DNA from: Symbiodinium natans
Taxonomy: Eukaryota > Sar > Dinophyceae > Suessiales > Symbiodiniaceae
Direction of reading: 5' to 3'
DNA: 64,000 nt
Assembly: GCA_905221605.1 (NCBI GenBank)
Contig: CAJNDS010000535.1
Location: 298,501-362,500 of the forward strand
Positions 30,529 through 40,247 of the stretch are shown in pieces (the first letter of the stretch is position 1; each line of letters begins with the position of its first letter). Under the pieces are notes generated by a model that was given only the letters and a program-made list of their open reading frames with translations, had not been told where the DNA came from and searched no databases. The translations under genes and the position numbers were made by a program.

Positions 30529-30800
30529 AAGCCGTGCAAGCTTGCCTCAAAGCATATGCCATATGCACACTTTTGCGGAAACCCATCATGCGAGAATCGT
30601 CACATTTTCGGAAACCCATCATGCGAGAATCGTGCTTGCAAATGGGGGGGGGGCGGGGCTGCGCCCCCCCCAACCCCCCCGCTTTCTCAAGCCGTGCAAG
30701 CTTGCCTCAAAGCATATGCCATATGCACACATTTTCGGAAACCCATCATGCGAGAATCGTGTTTGCAAATGGGGGGGGCTGCGCCCCCCCCAACCCCCCG
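30529..30800 (+). repeat. Tandem duplicated element with G/C hairpins
   Basis: Two copies of a unit starting AGCCGTGCAAGCTTGCCTCA. Each contains the palindromic GCATATGCCATATGC and GGAAACCCATCATGCGAG (repeated twice in copy 1), and ends in a strong hairpin, GGGGGGGCTGCGCCCCCCC. No TTTAGGG repeats inside. Structure suggests a small hairpin-rich mobile element or satellite seed. Confidence 0.8.
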
Positions 30801-31887
30801 CTTCCCGCAACACACCCTACACCCTAAACCCTAAGCCGTAGTTCCGGACTGAAGGGGCAATGATACGAGGAGCAACCTTGACCCCGCAAACCGTAGAGCC
30901 TAATAAGACCCAAACCATCCACCATAAGCCGCAAATCCTGATAGAATGTTTGCGGCCTACATGCGCAGTAAGCCCTAAACTGAAACAAAGTTTCAGATTG
31001 AAGCATCCGAGGTTCCTCTTGAACCAGCCCCGGACGTTAACTAGCTTTTGAGTCCTGTCGGGGCCAACGATGGCCGCCCCGACGCTCCAAGCGCGAGTTG
31101 CAACAGGACGAAGGGTTGGACGTAATGTGTTGTTGTAGCACGTTGAGATTTGGACCTGTTCCGGACACGCGGTGCCGCTGAGAGGCCATCGGAAGCTGAA
31201 AACCAGCAAAATTCACCAACAAAAACCAGAAAAATACACAGAAAAGAATTCCCGCCAGAGGAGGACGACAGGCAGAACCAGGAGGGCATGTTCTGAAAAC
31301 CACAAGAAAAGCAAGAAAAAGCAAGAAAATTCAAAAGAAAAACAGAAAAATTGACAAAAAAAATCCTCGCTCCGTAGAACGCCCTCCTTCAACTGAAGCC
31401 CAGGACCTTGAGCCATAAACCGAAACCCAAACCCTGACAACCCTAAACCTTCAAAACGTACCATGACACCTCTAAACCCTAAACCCGACTAGCCTAAACC
31501 TTAAACCCCTGACACCTCAAAACTCAAAACCCAAAACCCTGCAGCCTAAAACCCCTGACCCCAAAACCCCAAAACCCTAAACCCTGAACCCAAACCCCTG
31601 ACACCCCAAAACCCCTAAACCCCTCAACCCTAAACCCTTAAAACCCTGACACCTCAAAACCGCCAAACTCCAAAACCCCAAAACCCTAAACCCTAAAAAC
31701 CTTGAACCGTGAACCCTGAAACCTAACCCCCTAAACCCTAAACCCTAAACCCTAAACCCTAAACCCTAAACCCTAAACCCTAAACCCTAAACCCTAAACC
31801 CTAAACCCTAAACCCTAAACCCTAAACCCTAAACCCTAAACCCTAAACCCAAACCCCCAAACCCTAAACCCGCCCAGCCGTTTGCAG
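30801..31887. other. Unique then array-rich stretch
   Basis: 30840-31370 is non-repetitive, with open minus frames (30817-31209) but no splice logic; 31200-31360 is strikingly A-rich. From 31430 a ladder of degenerate CCCTAAA/CCCCAAA leads into a pure CCCTAAA array (31725-31853). Confidence 0.5.
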
Positions 31888-31929
31888 GAGACGGCATCGC
31901 CGGAGGTCAAGCAGTGGCAGCCCCAGGGG
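31888..31929 (+). CDS. Exon bracketed by CCCTAAA and TTTAGGG
   Basis: CCCTAAA array, acceptor GTTTGCAG|, 14 codons (ETASPEVKQWQPQG), donor GGG|GTTTATG, TTTAGGG array from about 31958. Phase 0 to 0. Confidence 0.5.
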
Positions 31930-31957
31930 GTTTATGATATCTAAGTGCTTCAGGGCT

Positions 31958-32104
31958 TAGGGTTTAGGGTTTAGGGTTTAGGTTTAGGGTTTAGGGTTTA
32001 GGGTTTAAGGGTTTTAGGGTTTTAGGGTTTTAGGGTTTAAAATTTTAGGGTTTTAGGGTTTTAGGGTTTTAGGGTTTTAGGGTTTTAGGGTTTTAGGGTT
32101 TAGG
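31958..32104. repeat. TTTAGGG array turning into TTTTAGGG octamers
   Basis: Heptamers for about 50 bp, then octamers TTTTAGGG from about 32008 to 32100. The change of unit length inside one array points to local slippage and re-amplification. Confidence 0.9.
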
Positions 32105-32634
32105 CCTGAATGTGAGACCGTTCCCCTGAAAGTACCCGTGATAATTCTTCAAGAAAATGGATTCTATTGAGCGGGTTTGTGGCATGACCAACGCCTTAAA
32201 CCCTATAAACCTCATAAACCCTACACCCAAAACCCTAAACCCTAAACCCTAAACCCTAAACCCTATGAGGCTTTCTGGGCGTGAGAGATTAAGGGATCCA
32301 GGGGCTTTGACATCTAGGGCTTTTTTAGGGCTCATGACCCGGGTTTAGGGTTTAGGGTTCCGTATAGTCTGAACCCCCTAAACCCCTACAAACCCTAAGA
32401 GCTCAAAAGCAAACCGAGACCCTAACCCCCCCCCCCCCTCTCCCCAAAGCCCTTAAAACCCCAAGAACTCGAAAGGCACTGAACTTGAAAGCTCGCCCAA
32501 AGCCATAAAATCGCTAAACGGTAAACCCTAAACCCCTCAAACAACCCCAAACCCTAAACCCGAAACCCTAAACCCTAACCCCTAAACCCTAAACTCTAAA
32601 CCTAAAAACATCCCAAAGCCCCAAATGTTGCAAG

Positions 32635-32696
32635 CCTGGCCGTGCCAAGGCTACTCCGAGTCCGCGGAGGGGCGAAGTGCAAAGTCGGGGGTCCAG
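32635..32696 (+). CDS. Candidate exon, basic
   Basis: Acceptor ATGTTGCAAG|, donor GTCCAG|GTCAAGG; a TTTAGGG-type region (32710-33230) follows. Two frames are open (PGRAKATPSPRRGEVQ or LAVPRLLRVRGGAKCK). Splice context fits; the frame is undecided. Confidence 0.4.
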
Positions 32697-33492
32697 GTCA
32701 AGGGGTTGGGGGTCCAGGGTTTGGGGTTTAGGGTTTAGGGTTTAGGGTTTAGGGTTTAGGGTGTAGGGTTTGGGGTTTAGGGTTTCGGGTTTTGGGTTTA
32801 GGGTTGGGGTTCAGGGTTTAGTGTTTTGGTGTTTGGTGTTTAAGTTTTGGGGTTTAGGGTTTGGGGCTTCGGGTGTGGAGTTTAGGGTTTGGGTCTTAGG
32901 GTTTGGGGTTTAGCGTTTGGGGTTTGGGGTTTAGGGGTTTAGGATGTTTTTCTTGAGGACTTGGGGTTTTAGGGTTCGGGGTTTGGGGTTTCAGGGTTTG
33001 GGGTTCAGAGTTTAGGGTTTGGGGTTTAGGTTTTAGGTTTTCGGAATTGGGGTTCGGGTTTGGGTTTTTGGGTGTTAGGGGTTTAGGGTTTGGGGTTCAG
33101 GCTTTGGTGTTGAGTGTTTGGGCTGGGGTTTTGGGGTGAAACTATAGGCTTTGTGGTTTGGGGTGTTTTGGTTTTAGGGTTGTAGTAGGGTTGCAGGGTT
33201 TAAGGTTTTAGGGTTTTAGGGTTTAGGGCTCTGTTGTTTCAGATTTTTTCTGTTTTGGGGCTTTAGGGTTTGAGGTTTGGGGGTTGAAGATTTGGTGGGG
33301 GTGAAGGTATGCACTGTATAGGGTTTATGTGATTTTGGGGTTTAGGGACTAGGGTGAAAGAGGGTTGGTCCAAAAATGTGAGCTTAGACCAGGGGGTTTA
33401 GGGTTTAGGGATTAGGGATTCGTTTTGGGTTTTCGAGCCACCGGGGGTGGGGTGGTGTTAGGGTGTCGGGCTTAGGGGGCACTAGGCTGCAG
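32697..33492. repeat. Degenerate TTTAGGG/TTTGGGG region
   Basis: About 600 bp of diverged G-rich repeats (TTTAGGG, TTTGGGG, TTTTGGG). It is the most degenerate long array here, as if an old array had accumulated mutations without homogenisation. Confidence 0.85.
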
Positions 33493-33529
33493 GGCTCCAG
33501 GTTTGGCACTTCCCTCAAAAGGTCGAGGG
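33493..33529 (+). CDS. Small exon GSRFGTSLKRSR
   Basis: Acceptor TAGGCTGCAG|, donor GAGG|GTTTAGGG entering a TTTAGGG array to 33600. 37 nt, phase 0 to 1. Confidence 0.45.
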
Positions 33530-33598
33530 GTTTAGGGTTTAGGGTTTAGGGTCTAGGGTTTAGGGTTTAGGGTTTAGGGTTTAGGGTTTAGGGTTTAG

Positions 33599-33726
33599 GG
33601 TACGACAAGTTCCCACGTGAGTTATTAGCAAGACTTGCTCAACAGGCTGTCGGGAAACCAGGTGAACGAAATGATATGGGTAGTTCTGTAACGGAGGGTC
33701 CCTTTTTGGGTCGCCTACGTACGTAG
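33599..33726 (+). CDS. Exon starting at a TTTAG acceptor
   Basis: The exon begins two bases after the last TTTAG of a TTTAGGG array, so the array itself supplies the acceptor. Reads YDKFPRELLARLAQQAVG and RNDMGSSVTEGPFLGR, TAG at 33724-33726; an internal GTGAAC donor at 33662 is an alternative end. Composition is convincingly coding. The preceding exon leaves one base and this one supplies two. Confidence 0.5.
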
Positions 33727-33817
33727 CACGGCCCCTTAAAATACACCCTAAACCCTAAACCCCCCAAACCCCAAACCCTACACCCCAAAAGAGACCCTAC
33801 AGGGAGAACACGCCCAG

Positions 33818-33862
33818 GCGCCCCCGCGGCTCCGAACGCAAGGCCCTGCACTTGCGCGGAAG
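33818..33862 (+). CDS. 45-nt exon, basic
   Basis: Acceptor CACGCCCAG|, donor CGGAAG|GTTTTGGGG, phase 0 to 0. Encodes APPRLRTQGPALARK. A TTTAGGG array follows. Confidence 0.45.
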
Positions 33863-34094
33863 GTTTTGGGGGGGTAGGGTTTAGGGTTTAGGGTTTAGGG
33901 TTTAGGGTTTAGTGTTTAGGTTTAGGGTCTAGGGTCTAGGGTGTAGGGCCTAGGGCTTAGCGGCTTCCCCCCCAAGTAATTACCCCCAAGCCCTAGAACC
34001 CCAAACCCCGAAGCCCTGCGATCTTCGGAAGCCTCTGAACTCTGAACACCACCCCCCCCCCCCCTTTGCCAACCTTTTTTCAGGTTTGGTGTCC

Positions 34095-34249
34095 TGAAAC
34101 CTAAACCCTGAACCCTGAACCCTAAACCCTAAACCCTAAACCCTAAACCCTAAACCCTAAACCCTAAACCCTAAACCCTAAACCCTAAACCCTAAACTCT
34201 AAACCCTAACCCTAAACCCTAAACCCTAAACCCTTAACCCTAAACCCGC
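34095..34249. repeat. CCCTAAA array
   Basis: About 21 heptamers with occasional CCCTGAA and one CCCTAA unit. Confidence 0.95.
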
Positions 34250-34562
34250 GGTCCTGCAACCTAAACCCTCAACCCTGAACCCTGAACCGTAAGCCCTAAA
34301 CCCTCCATTTTGTGTGGTTTCGGGTTTGGGGTTTCGGCGTCCAGGGGGTAGCTTGCAGGTAAAAGGGTCTTGGGACCTTCGGACCCCGCCCTAAACCCTG
34401 AACCCGAAACCTGCATTTTAGGGCTTAGGGTTTTGGGTGTAGGGTCTTGAATATAGGGTTTAGGAATTGGGGTTTGGAGTTTAGGGCTTAGGATTTAGGG
34501 CTTGGAGTATAGGGTTTAGGGCTTAGGGTTCGGAGTATAGGGTTTAGGGTTTAGGGTTTAGG

Positions 34563-34610
34563 GTGCACGGTGGGCTGGTCGAGCTCGCGCCGCTCGCAGA
34601 GAAACCCTAA
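34563..34610 (+). CDS. Candidate short exon after a TTTAG acceptor
   Basis: Follows TTTAG|G of a TTTAGGG array and reads VHGGLVELAPLAEKP, with TAA from the next CCCTAAA array. The TAA may be intronic. Weak but fits the same logic as 33599. Confidence 0.3.
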   Translation: MHGGLVELAPLAEKP

Positions 34611-34710
34611 ACCCATAAACCCTAAACCCTAAACCCTAAACCCTAAACCCTAAACCCTAAACCCTAAACCCTAAACCCTAAATGCAATGTGGTGAACGGT
34701 AGACATCCAG

Positions 34711-34735
34711 GCGCATGGGTATTGAACATGACGAG
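34711..34735 (+). CDS. 25-nt micro-exon
   Basis: CCCTAAA array to 34681, acceptor TAGACATCCAG|, donor GACGAG|GTTCAC. Encodes RMGIEHDE in the open frame. Confidence 0.35.
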
Positions 34736-35154
34736 GTTCACTGCGCACAACGCATGCGATATAAGAGAAACGAGAGAACGCAGTGTTTAGGGTGAAGGGT
34801 AGGTATCTAAATTAGTGGTTTTTCTGGGGGTCCGTGTTGTAATGTGCCGAAAGATATATAGGACCTTTAGGGAACACCCTATAGAAGGCCATCAGGGCTT
34901 TACAGTGGGTCCATGGGTTGTGACACAAATTAGGTTACAAACCTGTCTCTCATGTATGTGCGTCCGCGCTGCGAGTTCTCGACACCCCAAGCCCAAGCCC
35001 GAAGCAACCTCAACCCTAAACACCCGAACGCTCAACCCATTCCCGCACCCTAACCCCTGAACCTGAACTCCTAACCCCCACACACACACAAAAAAGGATA
35101 AAGCAGCCCTAAGCCCTCAACCCTCAACCCTAAGCCCTAAACCCTAATTCCTAA

Positions 35155-35293
35155 GCCCTAAACCCTAAACCCTAAACCCTAAACCCTAAACCCTAAACCC
35201 TAAACCCTAAACCCTAAACCCTAAACCCTAAACCCTAAACCCTAAACCCTAAACCCTAAACCCTAAACCCTAAACCCTAAACCCTAAACCCTA
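35155..35293. repeat. CCCTAAA array before the MQDESLPDF exon
   Basis: About 19 near-perfect heptamers ending 13 bp upstream of the exon at 35307. Confidence 0.95.
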
Positions 35294-35306
35294 CCCACAA
35301 AAGCAG

Positions 35307-35390
35307 CCATGCAGGATGAGTCGCTGCCGGACTTCACCAAGATGACGCACGAGCAGTACGCCCGCGGGCCCCAGTCTTCCCTACGGAGGG
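35307..35390 (+). CDS. Exon MQDESLPDFTKMTHEQ, possible start
   Basis: Acceptor CACAAAAGCAG|, donor GGAGGG|GTTTCGGG. Reads MQDESLPDFTKMTHEQ and YARGPQSSLRR. The Met right after the acceptor could be the start codon if the upstream exon is a 5' UTR. Ends with one base and joins 35626, which supplies two. Confidence 0.65.
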
Positions 35391-35625
35391 GTTTCGGGTT
35401 TGGGGTTTAGGGTTTAGGGTTTAGGGTTTAGGGTTCAGGGTTCAGGGTTCAGGGTTTAGGGTTTAGGGTTTAGGATGATTTAGGGTTCAGGGTTTAGGGT
35501 TTAGGGTGTAAGTGTAGAGGGTACCTGGACCCTTTTCGGGATAGCCTTTCGGGCTTTCGGGTTCTGGAGCATGTGAACCCTTAACCCCTAACCCTCAGCT
35601 GCCAACCCTGAGCCCTCCATCGCAG

Positions 35626-35667
35626 ACTGTCTTCAATCGGCAATCCGAAAGCGCATGTTGCTTTGGG
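35626..35667 (+). CDS. Exon in phase with 35307-35390
   Basis: Acceptor CCATCGCAG|, donor TTTGGG|GTTTAGGG. In the inherited phase it encodes DCLQSAIRKRMLLW. Basic, helical. Confidence 0.5.
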
Positions 35668-35902
35668 GTTTAGGGTTTAGGTTTAGGGTTTAGGGTTTAG
35701 GATTTGGCCCCTAAACCCTAAACTCCTGAACCCCTGAAGCCGTCTTGGGGCATCCAGATCAGGGTTCAGGTTTAGGGTTTAGGGCATGAGCTAGAAGCCT
35801 TGAACCCTAAACTAAATTGTTTAGGTGTAGGGTTTAAGGGCTTTGGTAGTGTTAAACCCTAAACCCTACACCCTAAACCCTAAACCCTAAATCCTGCCCA
35901 AG

Positions 35903-35978
35903 GTTGAATGGTGGAAGAAGACGCATCCTACAGCATCGGTGCCCACGTGCCTCGGCTGTCGGCTTTGCCGTGCTTTTT
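35903..35978 (+). CDS. Cys-rich exon VEWWKKTHPTASVP
   Basis: Acceptor CCTGCCCAAG|. Reads VEWWKKTHPTASVPTCLG and CRLCRAF; the closely spaced Cys (TCLGCRLC) could bind metal. The donor is placed at TTTTT|GTTTCGG. Phase does not fit 35667 without an extra micro-exon. Confidence 0.45.
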
Positions 35979-35999
35979 GTTTCGGCTTGCGAACCCTAA

Positions 36000-36180
36000 A
36001 CCCTTAAGCCCTTGAACCCTTAGACCCTTTAACCCCTAAACCCTTAAACCGTAAACCCCGAACCCCTCAAACCCTTAAAACCTTTAAACCCTTAAACCCT
36101 TAAGCCCTTAAGCCCTTAAGCCCATAAACCCTTAAACCCTTAAACCCTTAAACCCTTAAACCCTTAAACCCTTAAACCCC
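36000..36180. repeat. CCCTTAAA octamer array
   Basis: Tandem CCCTTAAA (and CCCTTAAG) octamers, the complementary counterpart of the TTTTAGGG-type length variants seen elsewhere. Confidence 0.9.
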
Positions 36181-36242
36181 AAATACCCCCCAAAGCCCCG
36201 ACTCAGGATCGCAATTTCATGTGTGGTTCGCGTTGAGCCATT

Positions 36243-36352
36243 CCTTGGGGACTAAATGAACCCTAAAAGGGTTTATGGTTCATATACCTTAATAGGAATT
36301 ATAGTACTCAGGGTATATGACCCCAATTTTGGGGTTCATTTCGTCCCTAAGG
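36243..36352 (+). mobile_element. MITE-like element A, copy 1
   Basis: 110 bp with terminal inverted repeats of about 26 bp: CCTTGGGGACTAAATGAACC at the left and, as the complement of the right end, CCTTAGGGACGAAATGAACC. Both arms continue into CCTAAAA or a near match. It ends five bases before the acceptor of the exon at 36358. No coding capacity. Confidence 0.85.
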
Positions 36353-36357
36353 TTCAG

Positions 36358-36409
36358 TTCAAGCAAGGAGCCATGGGTTGGAGCAAGCATTCTTTGATCC
36401 AGCGTGACG
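36358..36409 (+). CDS. Exon with consensus donor, adjacent to a MITE
   Basis: Acceptor AAGGTTCAG| immediately after MITE A copy 1, donor GACG|GTAGGT. Reads FKQGAMGWSKHSLIQRD. Phase 0 to 1. Confidence 0.6.
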
Positions 36410-37066
36410 GTAGGTCCTTCAAGCAGGACCCTAAACCCTAAACGCTAAAGCCTAAACCCTAAACCCTAAACCCTAAACCCTAAACCCTAAACCCTAAACC
36501 CTAAACCCTAAATCACCCCTGCCTCTAGACCCAAACACCAAAGCTCTGCAGCCGTGAAGAAGCCCCATAAGGGAACCAAAATATAGGTTCAGGGTTGGGT
36601 ATACGTGATTCCTATCTGATGGTTTTGGGCTCAAAGTACATATACACATGGACCGCTAAACGCCAAACCCGAAGCCCTAAATCCCTTAAATCTAGACCCT
36701 AAACCCCTGAACCCGAGACCCTAAGCCCCCGGTACCCTAAGCCCTAAACCCTAAACCTGCTAGTACTTCGAGTTGAGGGGAGTTGATGGTCCAGGGGTGC
36801 AGGTCTGGTCTAGGGCTTGGCAGCTATAGGGTTTAGGGATCAGGGTTTAGAGGTCAGGGTTTAGGACTTGGGGCTTAAGCTTTTGCAGTTGATAGTTTGC
36901 ATCGTTGATTTTGGTTTAACTGGAAAAAGGTGTAATCACTTGCTGCATTTGCTAATGTAGATTTGAGCTTTCGCCGTTGAAGCCTCTAAGACTGAACCTT
37001 AAACTGGGTTCAGGGTTCAGGGTTCAGGGTTCAGGGTTCAGGGTTCAGGGTTCAGGGTTTAGGGTT

Positions 37067-37134
37067 TAGGGTTTAGGGTTTAGGGTTTAGGGTTTAGGGT
37101 TTAGGGTTTAGGGTTTAGGGTTTAGGGTTTAGGG
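37067..37134. repeat. TTTAGGG array preceded by TTCAGGG variant
   Basis: Seven TTCAGGG units (from about 37009) change abruptly to perfect TTTAGGG, showing block-wise homogenisation of a point variant. Confidence 0.95.
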
Positions 37135-37241
37135 TAGCTCCTCTGCGTACCGGAGCGCCTCCCGAGCTGCGCAAGGCCGGCTACTTCCACTGCCGTCCCG
37201 GCAGCAGAGGCGCTTCTCTCCGAACTTGTCCCCTTCCTTAG
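37133..37241 (+). CDS. Candidate exon after TTTAG acceptor
   Basis: Begins right after TTTAG of the preceding array. One frame reads APPELRKAGYFHCRPGSR and stops at a TAG within MITE A copy 2; a second, Ser-rich frame is also open. The donor is not clear. Confidence 0.35.
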
Positions 37242-37346
37242 GGACGAAATGAACCCTAAAATTGGGGTCATATACCCTGAGTACTATAAATTCCTATTAA
37301 GGTACATGAACCATAAACCCTTTTAGGGTTCATTTAGTCCCCAAGG
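37236..37346 (-). mobile_element. MITE-like element A, copy 2, inverted
   Basis: The reverse complement of copy 1 with only a handful of differences over 110 bp. The two copies lie 0.9 kb apart in opposite orientation. The termini are again CCTTAGGGAC...GTCCCCAAGG. Confidence 0.85.
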
Positions 37347-37740
37347 TTCCTTCGGTTCTTAGGGTTCGGGACGCCTTTTCGCAAAATTAGGGTCCCTCAA
37401 GCCTTATACTGCGCGCTTGAGTTTCCCGAAGCCCTAAACCCTGAACCCTTAACCCTAAACCCGAAACGAGCACTAAGTAGTGTTTTAGGGTTTTAGGGTT
37501 TTAGGGTCTAGGGTTTAGGTTCGGGGTTTAGGGGTTTTGGGGTCTAGGGTGTAAGGCTTAGGGTTTAAGATTCAGGGGTTGGGGGATTTCGGGTGTTCGG
37601 GTCTACGGTTTCGGGTGTAGGGTTTAGGGGAAGGCGGATCCCTTCTTCTTGGGTGGCATCTTCCATACTATGAAGTTGACATCTCAAGATGTGAAGTGGT
37701 AGAGCTCGAGTTTTTCTAACCTTTTAAATGTCCCACCCAG

Positions 37741-37966
37741 CCCGTCCCTGGGAGTCACATGGTCAACTGCTGACAACTGTTCAGCCTTGGCTGCTGCTGC
37801 CCTTTCAGGGGCCTACGTCCATCTGTTTGCATGTGTCACAACTCTCTACCCTCAAGCCAGTCACAGGCCTTATGTCAAATGGAGCGATTTGCTGCAGTTC
37901 AGGGGCAACGCGTGCTCAGTTTCGGAAGTTCTCAGCTTACAGCCACTGAAGCGGGGCATGAGATAA
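37741..37966 (+). CDS. Long terminal exon, unknown protein
   Basis: Acceptor TGTCCCACCCAG|. 75 codons to TAA at 37964-37966: SLGVTWSTADNCSALAA, ALSGAYVHLFACVTTLYP, YVKWSDLLQFRGNAC and SVSEVLSLQPLKRGM. Strongly coding by composition; a hydrophobic middle part may be membrane-associated. No family recognised. Confidence 0.65.
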
Positions 37967-38299
37967 TGATGGCATGAATCTCCGAAAACCCTCTTAGCCC
38001 CTCAACCCCTAATTAAACCTCTGACAGCCCCTAAACCAAAAACCTCCAAAACCCAGAACCCCCGAAAACCCACCCTAAACCCAACTAAGCCCGAAAGCCT
38101 AGACCTCCAGACCCCTAAACCCGAAACTCAAAATCCCCAAATCCGTAAACCCTGAAGCCTTAAACCCCCGACTCCCTTAAACCCTAAACCCCCAACTCCC
38201 CCACGAAGCCTTTACTTGGGCCCGAAAGCTACTAATTTGGAGCCCTTTGAGGCTCACAAGCCCTCCAAGCCTTAAACTCTAAAACCCTAAACCCTAACC

Positions 38300-38660
38300 T
38301 CTAAAACCTACCAGTGAATGCGAACGGGTACGTTTTTCCAGTTCTCGCAGTTCGGGTACAACTTTGCCAAGTTCGCTTTTTTTGTGTGTCGTGACTGCTT
38401 CTTCGCTATGTTCGGATACTTTAATTGGTGATCTGGGCGGACCGAGATGTTGACAAAATAGTGATATCGAAAAGCGTACCCGTACTCAAAAGCACGATTT
38501 CGCCATTTTTGTTGAAAAAAGGCGTACTGAAATGTCGCAAAGACAAGCGTGCTCAAAAGGACGCTTCTGCGCACGCCTACTTTTTCCGTGCTCTCGAGAA
38601 AGTATCTCCAAACACACCGAACAGAAAAAGTAGACCGATGCACTTATCGGTATACGCTCT
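38300..38660. other. AT-richer island with open frames on both strands
   Basis: Open on minus for 111 codons (38308-38643) and on plus for 83 (38425-38676), with little telomere repeat inside. Composition is clearly lower in GC than its surroundings. Neither product is recognisable; it could be an inserted element. Confidence 0.45.
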
Positions 38661-38773
38661 CAACCCTAAACCCTGAACCCTGAACCCTGCACCCTAAACC
38701 CTAAACCCTAAGCCCTAATCCTAAACCCTAAGCCCTAAACCTTATAAACCCTAAACCCTAAACCCTACTAAAG

Positions 38774-38871
38774 CGCTCAAGCCGCAGGTGGCCGCGGCCC
38801 CCGCAGCACCCAAGTCTCCGGCCGCCGCGGCGGGCCGGGGACCACAAGTGCTCTTGGACCCCCGAGACTAG
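38774..38871 (+). CDS. Ala/Pro/Lys-rich exon
   Basis: CCCTAAA array then CTACTAAAG|. Reads LKPQVAAAPAAPKSPAAA and GRGPQVLLDPRD, with TAG at 38869-38871 or an earlier donor at CACAA|GTGCTC. A TTTAGGG array (38890-38977) follows. Low-complexity linker similar in style to exons at 43.2 and 45.1 kb. Confidence 0.5.
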
Positions 38872-39014
38872 GCCCTCATTCCTCTTTTTTTAGGGTTTAG
38901 GGTTTAGGGTTTAGGGTTTAGGGTTTAGGGTTTAGGGTTTAGGGTTTAGGGTTTAGGGTTTAGGGTTTAGGGTTTACCTTAAACCCTGAACCCCTAAAGC
39001 TGCAACAAAAGCAG

Positions 39015-39034
39015 GTCTGGGAGGGGACCTGAAG
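39015..39034 (+). CDS. 20-nt micro-exon
   Basis: AACAAAAGCAG| to CTGAAG|GTAGGC, good splice signals, encoding SGRGPE. It joins 39061 in phase. Confidence 0.4.
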
Positions 39035-39060
39035 GTAGGCTTCGTTCATATCGGGTGCAG

Positions 39061-39147
39061 TGGATGACGTTTCTGAGGCCCAGCCCCTGCCGCAATTGTG
39101 CCAGCAGCGCCACAGGACCATGGGTTCACGCCAAAGTCGGTTTGAGG
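39061..39147 (+). CDS. Exon DDVSEAQPLPQLCQQ
   Basis: Acceptor TCGGGTGCAG|, donor TTTGAGG|GTTTGG. In the phase set by 39034 it reads DDVSEAQPLPQLCQQRH and RTMGSRQSRFE. Another frame is also open. Confidence 0.5.
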
Positions 39148-39420
39148 GTTTGGAACTCTATACGACACCCCAAACCCTAAACCCTAAACCCCAAACCTCA
39201 AACCCTAGCCCTAAACACTAAACCCTGAACCCTAAACCCCTAGCCCTAAACCCTCTTGTATGCGTTCGGGTTTCAGGGTTGGGGAATTTTACAACTTGGG
39301 AGTGAAAGGCTACCTCATTCAACCCTAGACCTTATTACCCTAAACCCTAAAGCCTAAACCCCAAACCCTAAACCCTGAAGGTTTCTGGGGTTTAGGGTTT
39401 AGGGTTTGGAGTTTGGGGCT

Positions 39421-39528
39421 AAGACCCAGCGTAGGGTCTTATTCCCTTTTTTAGGGTTCAGGTTCCCTTATAAGCCCCTTTTGAAGCAACACGAGTACCC
39501 TTTTCATTCTGAGGTTGCTCTTGGTCTA
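39421..39528 (+). mobile_element. MITE-like element B, copy
   Basis: Begins AAGACCCAGCGTAGGGTCTTATTCCC and ends ATTCTGAGGTTGCTCTTGGTCTAG. The termini are roughly complementary (GACCCAGxGTA / TACxCTTGGGTC). Same family as 24154-24291, 46567-46674 and 51990-52261. Confidence 0.6.
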
Positions 39529-39701
39529 GTTGAAGAAGACAGGCGTATCAGTACGCAAGCCCTATCTAAACCCTAAACATCCAAGGACAAACAGGTTTGC
39601 AGTTTTGGGTTTCACAGCTAGAATAGGGTATGTGGCAGAACAAACCCGAACCTTGAACATCCTTGCCCTAAACCCTAAACCCTAAACCCTGAACCCAGCA
39701 G

Positions 39702-39775
39702 TACCTGTCTGTGGCAGGACCCACCTCCTTCAGAGCCGCCGCTCCAGGCGGCTTGAGCGTCGGTGCCAAAACTTG
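39702..39775 (+). CDS. Exon with consensus GTAAGT donor
   Basis: Acceptor GAACCCAGCAG| after a CCCTAAA array, donor ACTTG|GTAAGT. Reads YLSVAGPTSFRAAAPGG and LSVGAKT. One of the few textbook donors; the downstream intron starts with CCCTAAA rather than TTTAGGG. Confidence 0.5.
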
Positions 39776-40194
39776 GTAAGTACTAAACCCTAAACCTTAA
39801 ACCTTGAACCCTAAACCCTAAACCCGAAACCCTAAACCTTAAACCCTAAACCCTAAACCCTAAACGCTACCCCTTAAACCCTAAACCCTAGACCGTAAAC
39901 CCTAAACCCTAAACCTTAAATTGTAAACCCTATAAACCCTAAACCCCACCCTCAAGTCCTTGATCCTAAAGTTACAGCACCACCGCTGTGGGTCTTAGTT
40001 ACAGGCATGTATCTACGACATGCATGTATCTACGAATGCCACGCTCATGCTGTCCACTGTCGACATACAAGCCCGAAACCCTCTTCAATAATGTTAATAA
40101 TTAGTAGTACGAGTAATACTACTAATAACAATACGATATATACAAGCCCTGAACCCTAAACCCTAAACCGTATGTACACATTGATTTCTTTCAG

Positions 40195-40247
40195 TGGCTT
40201 ATAGTCGCATACGAAGTCCGAATAAGCCCGCTGGGTTTCGTCCTGAG
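40195..40247 (+). CDS. Exon WLIVAYEVRISPLGFVL
   Basis: Strong acceptor TTGATTTCTTTCAG|, donor CTGAG|GTTCGG. 17 codons plus two bases. A CCCTAAA block lies about 30 bp upstream. Confidence 0.5.

Noticed and set aside
30016-30539. Long Phe/Leu/Ser ORFs on minus and Lys/Glu/Arg ORFs on plus
   Set aside because: They are translations of the (GAAA)n tract; the periodic composition explains them fully.
31172-31354. Lys-rich + strand ORF
   Set aside because: It is an A-rich tract; there is no splice context, and the composition alone explains the open frame.
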